64,000 nucleotides of DNA from CAVTLG01 sp963802635 (GCA_963802635.1 CAWDJJ010000002.1:620001-684000), one strand, 5' to 3'; counted from the first letter of the stretch, positions 25,915 through 35,123 are shown. Numbers and translations: made by a program. Notes: generated by a model from the letters alone, not told the origin.

Positions 25915-28038
25915 TCATAAAAACATAAACTGATTGATCTGTGTGAGCGCCAATACAAACTCGGGATGCTCATTGTCTAGCTTGTGAGCCGTCCAATAGG
26001 TGAGCAATTCATTCACGCGTAAAGGAATTTCTTCCTTGGGCGCGTCAAGCAATGCATCCACAACTTTCTGTAAGGCCATATTGAATTCAGCACTGTTATA
26101 CTGCGCCATATATTGGCAATATAAGGCATAATGTTGGCATGCTGTGATACGATCCCCACTTTTATAGTATATTTTCCCTCTTATATATTCAATCAATCCT
26201 AACAGATTTAAGTAGTTTTCTCTCTTGGCAAGAGCCTCTGCCTCCTGTAAGCGCTGTTGTGCAAGATCCCTCTGCTCCAGATGTCCTAGCGCATCGGCCA
26301 GATCAATCAAACTTTCCGCCCGCTGATAATGATCGGGAATACGTTGAGCAAATATGATCGCCTGCTCGAAAAATGTAACCGCCTCGTTCCATTGCTGCTG
26401 CAAAGCACAAACATGGCCCTGTTTGTTCAAACTATTAACATACTGTCCTCCCTTAAAATCATGAGAAGCTTCTTGTGCTTTGATAAACCACTCACGTGCG
26501 TTCTCCAGATCACCCTTGATCAGTTGAACCTGACCAAAACGATTATATGTTGTGGCGACACCAACTCTATAATTCATGCGCAGGAAGATGTTAAACGCCT
26601 CCTGGAAATCCTGCTCTGCCTCGATAATATTGCCAACCTTCAGATGAGTTACTCCGAGATTAAGGAGACTTAAACCTACCTGCAATTCGCTCATTATACC
26701 AGCCTGAAACAACTCAAGGTGTACGCGCCAGACAATCTTACAGAGCCGTAGGGCCTCTTCTGACTTTCCTTGCCAGGGATAGATAGTGCTAATATGCCTG
26801 AGCGTGTTAGCATAATCAAGTTTGAGATTTAATTTTCTATACAGCGCAATACTTTGCTCGTAATAATCCAGGGCTCTCGAAAACTGACCACTCTGCCGAA
26901 AAACCTGCCCCAAACTTCTCAAGAGCTTTGCACACTCCTGCTCATTGCCGTGAGCTTGCTGGATGTCCAGACACTGCATGAAACAGCGCGCTGCGTCTTG
27001 CAGTTTGCTTTGATACCGATAACATCTCCCCTCTTCCTGGAAGAGGTCAGCTTGATATTCCTGGTACCATTGTGGATCGGCATTGTTCCTGATCCGTTGG
27101 AGCATATCGAGCGCCGCCGCCGGATTCTCCTCGTTGCGCAATAACCTCACTTCTGCCAGTTGCAAGTCGTTGAGCTGGGCCAATGATAGCTCTGCTGCAA
27201 ACTTTTGCACCTCTTGTAATAAAAGGCGTGCCAATGTGGTCTTCAAGAAACGCTGCGCATTCAGAAATTGCTGAGCGAAGTAGCGCAGGCCATCATCCAG
27301 GTCGATAAAGAGCCGGTGGTAGAGTATTTCTACAATGTAAGCCTGCCGTACTTCTGCACTGAGCGTCTGAGTCATGGCCTGCTCATCGTATTGGATAACA
27401 CTCCGGCTGAGATCTTTGCGCAAACGTCGATCTGGATCGAGCACCTCCCAGCAGTATTTTGTGACCAGACGCCGCATCTCATCGTGAAGCGCGAAATTAC
27501 CTGAGTCTGATGAGCGCCTGACGAATGAAAGGTTTGGGAGTGGTGCTGCCAGATGCGATATATCTATTTGCTGAGCCAGATCTTCTTGTGTGCGATGCAG
27601 CAACCATGTGAACACCTGCAAATTGAAATGATGATAGACATGCGCCATGAAGAGAATCACCCAGTTGAGAGGATCTTCAAGCCTATTAACTTGTGGGACA
27701 AGATAGCTCTCAATAGCGGCTTTGGGCACGTTGATCAGGTCATGTAACATCAGTGTACGGTGATTTAATACGTCGATGGTCAGTCCAATCAGGATCGGAC
27801 GTCCCTCAGTCCGCTCATACAACGCCTGTACTTGCTGATCAGAAATGGCATAGATCAACTCACCTTCCAGGTAGCTGCGCATTTCTTCCAGCGTGAAAGG
27901 CGATAACGGAATATTCAATACCTCCTGCTCGCGTCCCAGCCAGTTGGTGTGGGACCAATCAAGTCGGTTGCGTCCCGCGATAGCCACACGCAGACGTGCA
28001 AGCCCATAATTATCAGGGAACGTCTGCGAGAGACGCAA
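25915..28038 (-). CDS. STAND ATPase/TPR protein, C-terminal part (frameshifted)
   Basis: Opens at a TTG without ribosome site. It continues the ATPase of the frame at 28013-28573: LRVAIAGRNRLDW is the strand after Walker B, ERTEGRPILIGLTID is the GxP motif that closes a STAND NTPase. A winged-helix region and eight or so TPR repeats (about residues 310-650) follow, likely the sensor. It is the last cistron of the SIR2-TIR operon. Confidence 0.78.
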   Translation of the reverse strand: MRLSQTFPDNYGLARLRVAIAGRNRLDWSHTNWLGREQEVLNIPLSPFTLEEMRSYLEGELIYAISDQQVQALYERTEGRPILIGLTIDVLNHRTLMLHDLINVPKAAIESYLVPQVNRLEDPLNWVILFMAHVYHHFNLQVFTWLLHRTQEDLAQQIDISHLAAPLPNLSFVRRSSDSGNFALHDEMRRLVTKYCWEVLDPDRRLRKDLSRSVIQYDEQAMTQTLSAEVRQAYIVEILYHRLFIDLDDGLRYFAQQFLNAQRFLKTTLARLLLQEVQKFAAELSLAQLNDLQLAEVRLLRNEENPAAALDMLQRIRNNADPQWYQEYQADLFQEEGRCYRYQSKLQDAARCFMQCLDIQQAHGNEQECAKLLRSLGQVFRQSGQFSRALDYYEQSIALYRKLNLKLDYANTLRHISTIYPWQGKSEEALRLCKIVWRVHLELFQAGIMSELQVGLSLLNLGVTHLKVGNIIEAEQDFQEAFNIFLRMNYRVGVATTYNRFGQVQLIKGDLENAREWFIKAQEASHDFKGGQYVNSLNKQGHVCALQQQWNEAVTFFEQAIIFAQRIPDHYQRAESLIDLADALGHLEQRDLAQQRLQEAEALAKRENYLNLLGLIEYIRGKIYYKSGDRITACQHYALYCQYMAQYNSAEFNMALQKVVDALLDAPKEEIPLRVNELLTYWTAHKLDNEHPEFVLALTQINQFMFL

Positions 28039-28573
28039 AGCGGCGATGGTCGGATTTCAGCTCGACGACCTCGAACGTGTCAAAGCAGATCAACACAGAC
28101 TTTTCTTCCAGCGCTGCATCATGCTCTAAGCGTTGCAGGTCATTTTCCAGCGCCACTGATAGCTCCAGGCGGAAACGTGTATCATAGCCTTCCGATGCAT
28201 CAGATAATGAGTCATTCCCCTCGTCACTTTTGCCGTAGTGAGCAAGCGTTTCATTGAACGCTGTCGCTGACCACGTGGGATAAAGCGCCTGAATGCCGGA
28301 GACGACACGTTCTGCCACAGCGACGCCATCGCGGTCCGCCACATTAAAAAAATCAACCATGACCACCGCTACCTCCGGGCGTTCCCGAGACACGCGGTCA
28401 GCCCATTTTCTCAAGAGCCAGGTCTTGCCAATGCCTCCCTTGCTGCTTATCTCTTCAGTTGCGTCGTGTATATATAAGATCCAGGGAGCCTGAGGATCAT
28501 CCAACCAGTCCATAAAGCGATCTAACTCTTCGTGTCGACCAACAAAGTGTCCCACATCCCGCTGTTCGCGCAT
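28013..28573 (-). CDS. STAND ATPase, N-terminal part of the frameshifted gene
   Basis: Starts at ATG after AAGGGGTAGGCT, three bases after the upstream ATPase gene stops. FVGRHEELDRF at residues 10-20 is the STAND entry motif, SKGGIGKTWLL (44-54) is the P-loop with Ser in place of the first Gly, and VLICFDTFE is Walker B. It runs into a stop where the TPR-bearing frame has already begun in +1. As one gene it would encode about 880 residues. Confidence 0.78.
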   Translation of the reverse strand: MREQRDVGHFVGRHEELDRFMDWLDDPQAPWILYIHDATEEISSKGGIGKTWLLRKWADRVSRERPEVAVVMVDFFNVADRDGVAVAERVVSGIQALYPTWSATAFNETLAHYGKSDEGNDSLSDASEGYDTRFRLELSVALENDLQRLEHDAALEEKSVLICFDTFEVVELKSDHRRFASLADVP

Positions 28574-28576
28574 AGC

Positions 28577-30166
28577 CTACCCCTTCCCTTCTGACGAAGC
28601 ACTATCTCTTAGCAGTGGAGCAAACAGCGCAACCTCTTGCCTAAGAATGCTCTTGATCTCCTGGTTACTTATAAGCTCGCTATACAATTTCGTTGCCACG
28701 CTGGCTGGCACTTCTTGTGCCACTTGCTGAATGTGCAGTTTCAATACCGTTGGCAGATCGGCCATAAGTGGGTCGCATATCACATAGTAAAAAAATTCTT
28801 TGAAGTAGAAAGCGCGGTTGCTATCAGCGTCAGACGCCGCCGCCCAGTTAATGCGCGCCAGCTCCCTACAAATAAGTGAAAACACTATTTTTGCATGCTC
28901 ACCCAACACAGTTTGAAGTTCCATATCTTGCTTATATTCTTCGTAAAATAAAGTAAAGTCCTCTGATGATCCTGCAATGATACCTGCAATGGTCTTTTCT
29001 AGAAGATGCGGGAGATCCGCTGTATCTCTTCCCAGGGCAGCATGATAAAGGTATTCCAGAATATAGCGCATACGGTCCCAGCCGGCAACTTCTTCGGCTT
29101 GCCGCTTATTGTCTTGTGCGAGGAAGTCGTGAATTTCATAGTAGCGTACAGGCTGTTCGATTTTCAATTTGAGCATAAAAATGTGCCGAATGGACTTTTC
29201 TACGACGAAGCCAGCCATGGAGCGTTCAAAGGTTAGCACTTCAGTCGCTTGGTTTATTCTCTTTGGTAATGTCAGGTATTTCAAGTGGCTCGATAGCGCA
29301 TAGTGGGGTGCGAACCTCTCGACAAGTTTGCGAATGATCGGAAAGATCGAACGCCGCGTCATCGAGAGCAAGCTAAGCATGGTCAGATACCAGTCGATAT
29401 CAGTGCTTGGCTGGATCTGATCAGAAAAGACGCCGCGCTTGAAAACCTGCTCAACAATGACGGCGATTAAGGCTCGCTGATCCTCTTCCCGGCCCGGATC
29501 AAGCTGCTTCTCATAGATCTGCTGGACCATGACGTTCACTGCCAGTGGATAGCCTCGCGTCCACTCCAGTATCGTATCACGTATCTCCGGTTTAATGTTA
29601 TGGATAAAATGCTCTAAATAGGTTCTACAGCTATCTGCGTCAAACGGTTCCAGTTGAAAGAGGTCGAGCTTGAGCGCTAGCGAGCGCATGTTTTCAAAGG
29701 GGATCTTCCTTTTGCTGGCGAGAATAACAAACAGTTGGTTGTCGTCAATTAGGTACCGCAGCAGTTCTGCAATCCAGGCTAACTGCTCCTGGCTCGCAGC
29801 ATCAAGAGAGTCGAGTAGGATCACCAGTGCTCCTTGGGCCAGCAGCATTTTTGTCGCCGCGATAAATTGATGCAACAAATCCTGCTCATCAGCCTTGTAC
29901 ACAATTTGCACCTGATACTTCCTCACCTGGTCAATGATGTCATACGAAAAAAGAGGTAGGCTTTTACTGGCATCAGCCCAGATATAGCGCACCTGTCTTT
30001 GATCACAATAGTGCACGACTCTCTTGAGTAGCGTGGTTTTGCCAATGCCACCCACACCATGAAACTCAAAAATCGGCGTACGCGCCGCACTTTTCTTGCT
30101 CTGTATAGATCTTACTACTTCAGCGATGCGTTCTAGCTCTTCATGCCGATCTACAAAGGTTTCCAT
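28577..30166 (-). CDS. STAND-type ATPase (middle gene of the SIR2-TIR operon)
   Basis: 529 residues from an ATG preceded by GGAGAACGG; a GTG at 30187 overlaps the upstream stop but has no ribosome site. FVDRHEELERI opens the module, GVGGIGKTT (37-45) is Walker A, ALVILLDSLD (113-122) Walker B, and EWTRGYPLAVNVMVQQ the GxP motif. The C-terminal 250 residues are helical without a repeat that I recognise. STAND proteins oligomerise on sensing a trigger and switch on an effector. Here the adjacent effector would be the SIR2-TIR protein. Confidence 0.82.
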   Translation of the reverse strand: METFVDRHEELERIAEVVRSIQSKKSAARTPIFEFHGVGGIGKTTLLKRVVHYCDQRQVRYIWADASKSLPLFSYDIIDQVRKYQVQIVYKADEQDLLHQFIAATKMLLAQGALVILLDSLDAASQEQLAWIAELLRYLIDDNQLFVILASKRKIPFENMRSLALKLDLFQLEPFDADSCRTYLEHFIHNIKPEIRDTILEWTRGYPLAVNVMVQQIYEKQLDPGREEDQRALIAVIVEQVFKRGVFSDQIQPSTDIDWYLTMLSLLSMTRRSIFPIIRKLVERFAPHYALSSHLKYLTLPKRINQATEVLTFERSMAGFVVEKSIRHIFMLKLKIEQPVRYYEIHDFLAQDNKRQAEEVAGWDRMRYILEYLYHAALGRDTADLPHLLEKTIAGIIAGSSEDFTLFYEEYKQDMELQTVLGEHAKIVFSLICRELARINWAAASDADSNRAFYFKEFFYYVICDPLMADLPTVLKLHIQQVAQEVPASVATKLYSELISNQEIKSILRQEVALFAPLLRDSASSEGKG

Positions 30167-30186
30167 CCACCGTTCTCCGGGTAACA

Positions 30187-31605
30187 CTATCCAACATTTC
30201 GCACCAGATTGATCACATAGCGCACAAGCTCCGTCCAGTCTTTCTCTCGGTCGCTTGTTTTCTTCGCATTCAGAGGCTTCGTGGCAGCATTAAAAACCTG
30301 GAATGGAGCTAAGGGAGTATTCTCAAAGGGACAATGACCGAGAATGACAGGTACAATTGTTGCACCATGCTCGTCAGCGGACTTGAGCAATGGTGGCAAG
30401 ATATCTTCGGCAATAAAACTTGAAGCCAGGAAATCGGCACTGACCAGCAATACGGCCACTTTCATCGCTTCCAGTGCTTTCTGTAGCTCCCCGGCTTTTT
30501 TCTTCCCCACAGGCAGCCTGGCTTCTATCCATACATCGAGCAAACCATCTCTGATATATGGCTTGAAATAGGTCATAAGCTGCTCCTGATACTTCTTGTC
30601 CTTCTGGCAAGAAAAGATGCCCACTTTTTCCCGTTTTCCACTGGCTGTGGCCTTTGCTGGCTTTGTGTCCGGCTGTGAGGGCATAGGCTCGGCAGGCACC
30701 TCTGAGAGTGCAGACTGCGCCATCGGGAGCGCCTCCATCTGGTTTGCTTGATAGGCAAGTTTTTGTTCAGGAAAATGCTGTGTCGAGGCTGAACCTCTGG
30801 CGATATGCCAATATAACGATGGCAGAAAATGCTCGTAGTTTCCCTCTCCACCAGCAATATATCTCCCCTGCCGGTTTTGCAGCGCATGCAGGATAGCACC
30901 TTGCGCACATTTTTCTTCATTCACATACCAGAATTCTTGCCCCTCAGTGGGAAAACCAAAATCGAGCGCGCGGTCCCAAAGAGGATCATAGCCGATCATC
31001 AAAACGGCACCCTTGAAGCGCGTGAAGAGTAAATTCTTCAGGCCCTCGTGGGTTTCGATAAAAAAATCTCGTTTATCCATCACGTATGGCTTGCAAACCG
31101 CATCCCCAAATACCTTAATCAAGGTACACGCTGGCTCCGCCTCAATATGGAGAATATCTTCGATGAAGCCGTTCTGTGGCAGAAAGACACGGAAATCATA
31201 TGGCTCGACCATCTTTACATAGGTGAAAGCCTGCTCTAGCATATTATCGACATTCGTCGAAATAATCGCGTCGAAGAGTCCTTTTTTGACCAGTTGCGCA
31301 AGGCAGATATCAGCATCTGACAGCGGAAGATCGCGTAACGATGCCATGAGCATTTCGTCCATATCACTCTGGGTGAAGTTTTCCCGATTCAACACGCGAT
31401 AGCACTGCGCAAACTGTTCTATCTGCAGCAGGTTATTAAAAGTTCGCATGCTCGACCACTCAAGTGTATCGTAAAACACGTTGCTGCGAAAAAGGCCACC
31501 AGTTCTGGCACCTAAAAGAAGGATCGTACTCTGGTGGATACGCCTTCTCAGCTCTAGTAACCGGGCGAGATCCGTAACCTTGATCTCCAAGGGATATGTC
31601 ACCAT
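30187..31605 (-). CDS. SIR2-like/TIR domain fusion protein (candidate defence effector)
   Basis: About 472 residues from the ATG behind AAGGAG; GTG codons at 31620 and 31602 are alternatives. Residues 25-240 are SIR2-like: STILLLGARTGG, then ISTNVDNMLEQAF (114-126). The segment that should be K-x-HG reads IKVFGDAVCKPYV, so the catalytic His is Phe166. Residues 327-465 form a TIR domain (KVGIFSCQKDKKYQEQL, LLVSADFLASSFIAEDILPPLL) with Glu400 at the usual catalytic place. TIR and SIR2 domains in bacterial immunity destroy NAD+. With a dead-looking SIR2 the TIR domain would be the active enzyme. First gene of a three-gene operon. Confidence 0.83.
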   Translation of the reverse strand: MVTYPLEIKVTDLARLLELRRRIHQSTILLLGARTGGLFRSNVFYDTLEWSSMRTFNNLLQIEQFAQCYRVLNRENFTQSDMDEMLMASLRDLPLSDADICLAQLVKKGLFDAIISTNVDNMLEQAFTYVKMVEPYDFRVFLPQNGFIEDILHIEAEPACTLIKVFGDAVCKPYVMDKRDFFIETHEGLKNLLFTRFKGAVLMIGYDPLWDRALDFGFPTEGQEFWYVNEEKCAQGAILHALQNRQGRYIAGGEGNYEHFLPSLYWHIARGSASTQHFPEQKLAYQANQMEALPMAQSALSEVPAEPMPSQPDTKPAKATASGKREKVGIFSCQKDKKYQEQLMTYFKPYIRDGLLDVWIEARLPVGKKKAGELQKALEAMKVAVLLVSADFLASSFIAEDILPPLLKSADEHGATIVPVILGHCPFENTPLAPFQVFNAATKPLNAKKTSDREKDWTELVRYVINLVRNVG

Positions 31606-31976
31606 AAGCTCCTTCTTCACTCCTCATAAGTAATTGGATACAAGTACGCCTTAAGATAAAAAAAGCTTGCACAGAGCATAAATAAAGCTATTTTCAGCTA
31701 TCTTCTCCACTTCTGTACACTATTTTTCTGGATCGCCAGGCGTTCCATGGTGTTTCTTTCTACTAGAAAATCGAGGAATAGATTGTAAGGAGCAATAGAA
31801 ACCGTATATATTATAGCATGACGAATGTTTTGTACAAGCATCTTGAGCTTTAAATTGTATCTGTCTGTATAAACATGACAAAAGAAGTTACTAGAGGAAG
31901 ACATCTCTCTGGTACAGTTGGCAGATTTCCGTTGCTATACCATATGCAGGCATACTAAACCATTGAGGTTAGGACC
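31606..31976. other. AT-rich intergenic region upstream of the SIR2-TIR operon
   Basis: About 370 bases between divergent genes without a supported coding frame. The operon promoter should lie here; no unambiguous -35/-10 pair or dyad was found. Confidence 0.5.
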
Positions 31977-32420
31977 TTGACAACACCGGGCTACGCAGGC
32001 TATTATCTGAGCATGTATTCAGATAATGAGAATAAGAGCAGAGAATTAGCCAGCGACCTCACGCCGATTGATCCTGCGACGGTGGCTGAATTGCAGCAAA
32101 CAGCACCTTCAGCAGAGCTGATTGCCGTGGTTGCGGGAACGTTTCACGTGCTCGGTGATCCTACACGTTTGAGAATTCTGTATATGCTACGGAAGCGTCC
32201 CTGTTGTGTGCGCGATCTGGCTATTCTCGTCGGCGTGTCTGAGTCGGCGATTTCGCATCAACTGCGGTTGCTAAAAGATCGACGACTGGTCAAACAACGC
32301 CGTGAAGGTACGACGATCTACTACTCTTTAGCTGACCATCACTTAGCGCCTCTGTTCCAGGAGGCTGAATATCATGCGGACCACGTTTACCATGATATCC
32401 CTGACCATCCCTACCCTTAA
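31977..32420 (+). CDS. ArsR/SmtB-family metal-sensing repressor
   Basis: 147 residues from a TTG behind GAGGTTAGGA; an ATG at 32013 is an alternative. The winged-helix core reads LGDPTRLRILYML...CCVRDLAILVGVSESAISHQLRLLKDRRLVKQRR. The C-terminal helix DHHLAPLFQEAEYHADHVYH supplies His/Asp ligands spaced like the alpha-5 zinc or cobalt/nickel site of SmtB/CzrA/NmtR. A CC pair also sits in the DNA-binding helix region. Such repressors leave DNA when metal binds. The RcnA-like exporter begins 69 bases downstream, the obvious target. Confidence 0.87.
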   Translation: MTTPGYAGYYLSMYSDNENKSRELASDLTPIDPATVAELQQTAPSAELIAVVAGTFHVLGDPTRLRILYMLRKRPCCVRDLAILVGVSESAISHQLRLLKDRRLVKQRREGTTIYYSLADHHLAPLFQEAEYHADHVYHDIPDHPYP

Positions 32421-32488
32421 CGCATCACGCGCACTTTTTTTAGCGGTCTTATCTGCATAATTGATCAAGTACACACATAAGGAGAGTT

Positions 32489-33220
32489 ATGCATCCTACA
32501 TCTCTGCTCTTGCTTTTAGGAGCTGCCGCTATCGTAGCGATCCTGCATTCCATCCTGCCGGATCATTGGGTCCCACTCGCAGTTGTTGCTCGCACCCAGC
32601 ACTGGCGCATACTGCATGTGATACGTATCAGCAGCCTGGCGTCTGCCGGACACGTCATTACGTCTCTTGTACTCGGTGGTTTGCTGGCTGTGGTTGGCTT
32701 ACAGTTCCAGCACGAGCTGGCCGCGCAACAAGGTCACATCGTAGGTGCTGTGCTGGTTATCACGGGAGCGATCTTCCTGGTCTGGGGTCTCGTTGGTCAC
32801 AGACCTCATGAACATAGTCATAGTGACGGTCACACACACGATCATCGTTTCGAGCACAAACACAGTCATCCACATGATCATGACCACGACCATACACACG
32901 ATCATGCTACACAGAGTAGCGGGCAAGAGCAGCCGCTGGTCAGACGACTGGCCGCTATCGCGGTGCCATTTGGCGTCGCGGCATCACCCGATTTAACGAT
33001 CTTGCCCGTGGCTCTCGCAGCCAGCGCGGTCGGAACGGCTGCTGTAGTGGGCGTCTTGAGTGTGTTTGCACTGTTCACTATCGCCACGTTCATCGGTCTG
33101 ACGGTCATTGCCACGTTGGCAGGCTACCAGATCAAGGGGAATTGGTTGGAGCGACACGCGACCACCATCACTTCTCTGGTACTTATCGCCATTGGCATTG
33201 TCGCTTACGTTGGCTTCTGA
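32489..33220 (+). CDS. Nickel/cobalt exporter of the NicO/RcnA type with His-rich loop
   Basis: 243 residues behind AAGGAGAG. About six membrane helices; the first contains HSILPDHW, the conserved H-x4-D motif of NicO/RcnA permeases. A cytoplasmic loop (about residues 104-142) holds 16 His among Asp, Glu and Ser, a typical metal-binding loop. The family exports or imports Ni/Co; an ArsR-type sensor just upstream favours efflux. Confidence 0.83.
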   Translation: MHPTSLLLLLGAAAIVAILHSILPDHWVPLAVVARTQHWRILHVIRISSLASAGHVITSLVLGGLLAVVGLQFQHELAAQQGHIVGAVLVITGAIFLVWGLVGHRPHEHSHSDGHTHDHRFEHKHSHPHDHDHDHTHDHATQSSGQEQPLVRRLAAIAVPFGVAASPDLTILPVALAASAVGTAAVVGVLSVFALFTIATFIGLTVIATLAGYQIKGNWLERHATTITSLVLIAIGIVAYVGF

Positions 33221-33272
33221 GATCATTTATGATAAGAAGAACATGAAATATTGCTCGATATGAGCAAATATC

Positions 33273-33301
33273 TTGACCTCTATTATAAAATAGAGTTAAA
33301 T
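33273..33301 (+). promoter_or_regulatory. Putative promoter of the cupredoxin gene
   Basis: TTGACC, 17 bases, TTAAAT: a good -35 and a weak -10. The dyad at 33288-33330 overlaps the -10. Confidence 0.45.
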
Positions 33302-33330
33302 AGGTGCAACTTCCCTATTTGACTCTATTT
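33288..33330. promoter_or_regulatory. Inverted repeat upstream of the cupredoxin gene
   Basis: AAATAGAGTTAAATAGG (33288-33304) and CCTATTTGACTCTATTT (33314-33330) are complementary except for one position, around a 9-base centre. It could be an operator or an mRNA hairpin. The sequence differs from the FTR1/ZIP operator. Confidence 0.55.
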
Positions 33331-33352
33331 GTACATTCCCGGGAGAACTATT

Positions 33353-33787
33353 ATGAAAAGATTCATTATCTACAGCTGTGTGCTTAGCTTATTCCTCTCA
33401 CTTCTGGCAGCTTGCGCTAGCAACACTACGTCTACGGGAGCAAGCCGGACACAACAAGTGCAAATCACTGAGACGGACTATCATATTGCGTCATCAACGA
33501 CAAAATTTACATCTGGTGAGCACTATCAATTTGTCATAGAGAACAATGGGCAGGTCGCGCATGAATTTATGATCATGCCTTCATCGTCAGATATGACGAG
33601 CGGTATGCCTATGAACTCAATGGACAAGCAAGCATTGGCCCACGTAGAGAACATCACACCAGGACAAACAGTCACGTTAGACTACACCTTCGCCTCTTCT
33701 GCTACCAGATTACATCCACAGCTCGCTTGCTATTATCCAGGTCACTACCAGGCTGGCATGAAACTGAGTATCAGCGTTGTCGCTTAG
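33353..33787 (+). CDS. Cupredoxin-like lipoprotein
   Basis: 144 residues behind GGGAG. A lipobox (SLLAAC) ends the signal peptide. The mature domain has a full set of type-1 copper ligands: His in VAHEFMIMP, and Cys, His and Met in CYYPGHYQAGMKLSI (C-x4-H-x4-M). It may carry electrons or hold copper at the outer face of the membrane. A Met-rich stretch (DMTSGMPMNSM) could bind extra copper. It follows the metal-sensor/exporter pair but has its own promoter. Confidence 0.82.
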   Translation: MKRFIIYSCVLSLFLSLLAACASNTTSTGASRTQQVQITETDYHIASSTTKFTSGEHYQFVIENNGQVAHEFMIMPSSSDMTSGMPMNSMDKQALAHVENITPGQTVTLDYTFASSATRLHPQLACYYPGHYQAGMKLSISVVA

Positions 33788-33906
33788 TTAGTATCCTAAT
33801 GGAAGTGCAATGGCGAATGCTGCTCACTTGCCGGTCGTGATCCCGTGGGGAATAATCCCAGTGAGCATGATGTCCAGACACTGCATAGAGAGGAAGGATG
33901 ACCTAC

Positions 33907-34680
33907 CTAACTGATCTTCTTCACGGTCGGTAGAGCCTGGCAGATAAAGTTAGCCGCCAGTTCATACGAGAAAAGGCTGGTATTGATGAGCAGGTGGTAT
34001 TGTCCCGACTGACGCCCATCGGCTCCATAATAGCGGCGCAGATAGCTCTCTAGCTCATAATCGCGCTGCTGGATCAGTAGCTCGGCCATGCTGTGGTTCA
34101 GTTGGAAGCGCTGCATAGTATTTTCGATGCGGTAGGGAAGCGGGGCAAAAATGGAGATGTGCAGCGTACGCGGCGCATGATGCAGCAGGAATTGCGAACC
34201 ACGACCAACAATCACTGCGTTTCCCTGACTTGCCAGCTCCAGGATCACTTTTTGCGTTAAATGTAGATAGGCCAACTCTTGCGACTGTGCCTGTGTAGAA
34301 GGGGTCTCAAATACGGTATTGTAGTGCATAAATGGCGCACTCGCTTTGAGTGCCGCGAGAATATGACCGGTCATACTTGTCGTTTGTTCGTCCTGGCGCG
34401 CAACATGCTCCACATCCACATCTAAGCGCCGGGCCACCTCTGCAATGATCTGATAGTCAACATAGTTCAGCCCGCTTTGCTGCGCGACGAGACGGGCGAT
34501 CTCCGCTCCACCACTACCAAACTGGCGCGCAATCGTTACCACCGCTGTATCTTCAGGTGGTGTACCGGATGGTAATGGCTCATCAATCCATAGCGTTTCG
34601 GGAAGGAGTTGCGTGGCTTTTGCTCTCTGCTTCGATGATGTATTGATGAACTGTGCTCTGCTGCTAAACCAATGTGCCAT
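33907..34680 (-). CDS. Cytidylate kinase-like protein
   Basis: 257 residues; ATG behind AAGGATCACG. VVTIARQFGSGGAEIARLVAQQ (about residues 47-68) is the modified P-loop of the cytidylate-kinase-like family, and GNAVIVGRGSQFLL is its second conserved block. The family resembles CMP kinase, but its substrate is not settled. A frame extends upstream to 34761 without ribosome site. Confidence 0.78.
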   Translation of the reverse strand: MAHWFSSRAQFINTSSKQRAKATQLLPETLWIDEPLPSGTPPEDTAVVTIARQFGSGGAEIARLVAQQSGLNYVDYQIIAEVARRLDVDVEHVARQDEQTTSMTGHILAALKASAPFMHYNTVFETPSTQAQSQELAYLHLTQKVILELASQGNAVIVGRGSQFLLHHAPRTLHISIFAPLPYRIENTMQRFQLNHSMAELLIQQRDYELESYLRRYYGADGRQSGQYHLLINTSLFSYELAANFICQALPTVKKIS

Positions 34681-34800
34681 GATCGTGATCCTTACTGTAT
34701 CAACACATGTCTTTTTGCTACGCCTATCGTACAACGGATAGTGCCTGGATGCAAGCAACAAACGTTTCAGCGCACACTATGCTTCAGTAAATGGACGACA

Positions 34801-34822
34801 AGCCGATTTCATCGGCTTTTTG
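34801..34822 (+). terminator. Intrinsic terminator-like hairpin
   Basis: AGCCGAT-ttc-ATCGGCT followed by five T. No plus-strand gene ends just before it, so its use is unclear. Confidence 0.45.
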
Positions 34823-34858
34823 GATCAAGGAAAAGTCTGGTCTCAACGTAAGGCACAC

Positions 34859-34882
34859 AAAAAGGGACACAATGCGTGTCCC
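34859..34882 (-). terminator. Intrinsic terminator of the small gene at 34902
   Basis: Read on the minus strand: GGGACAC-gcatt-GTGTCCC then TTTTT, starting 20 bases after the stop codon. A textbook Rho-independent terminator. Confidence 0.8.
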
Positions 34883-34901
34883 CCCTAACTACTCGGTAGG
34901 C

Positions 34902-35123
34902 TTATCCCATAACCTGGGCATACAGTTCGCAGACGGCATAGACTGCCTCTTGCTCTCCAACGTAGGTCGTAAGCTGGTCATGGTAGCCATCAACGCGCTT
35001 CATACGTGCATCGATAAAAGCATGTTTCGTAGTCCCCCATGACAGCCCAGTCAAACCACGCTTCATAGCTTCATACTCATCCACAATCTTTTGACGTAAC
35101 AAGGCAACTTCACTTTGACACAT
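34902..35123 (-). CDS. Small conserved protein, paralogue of the protein at 2861
   Basis: 73 residues from MCQSEVALL behind GCAGGAG with a seven-base gap; the longer frame to 35198 lacks such a site. Its core SEVALLRQKIVDEYEAMKRG and GLSWGTTKHAFIDARM matches the protein at 2861-3085 at about 40 percent. A good ribosome site plus a clean terminator support expression. No known domain. Confidence 0.68.
   Translation of the reverse strand: MCQSEVALLRQKIVDEYEAMKRGLTGLSWGTTKHAFIDARMKRVDGYHDQLTTYVGEQEAVYAVCELYAQVMG

Noticed and set aside
33250..33275. TTGCTC-gatat-GAGCAA as an ArsR/SmtB operator
   Set aside because: Short, not before the sensor's own gene, and unlike the typical 12-2-12 layout; evidence too thin.
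34791..35042. Plus-strand frame of 83 codons
   Set aside because: Overlaps the better-supported small minus-strand gene and its terminator, with no ribosome site.
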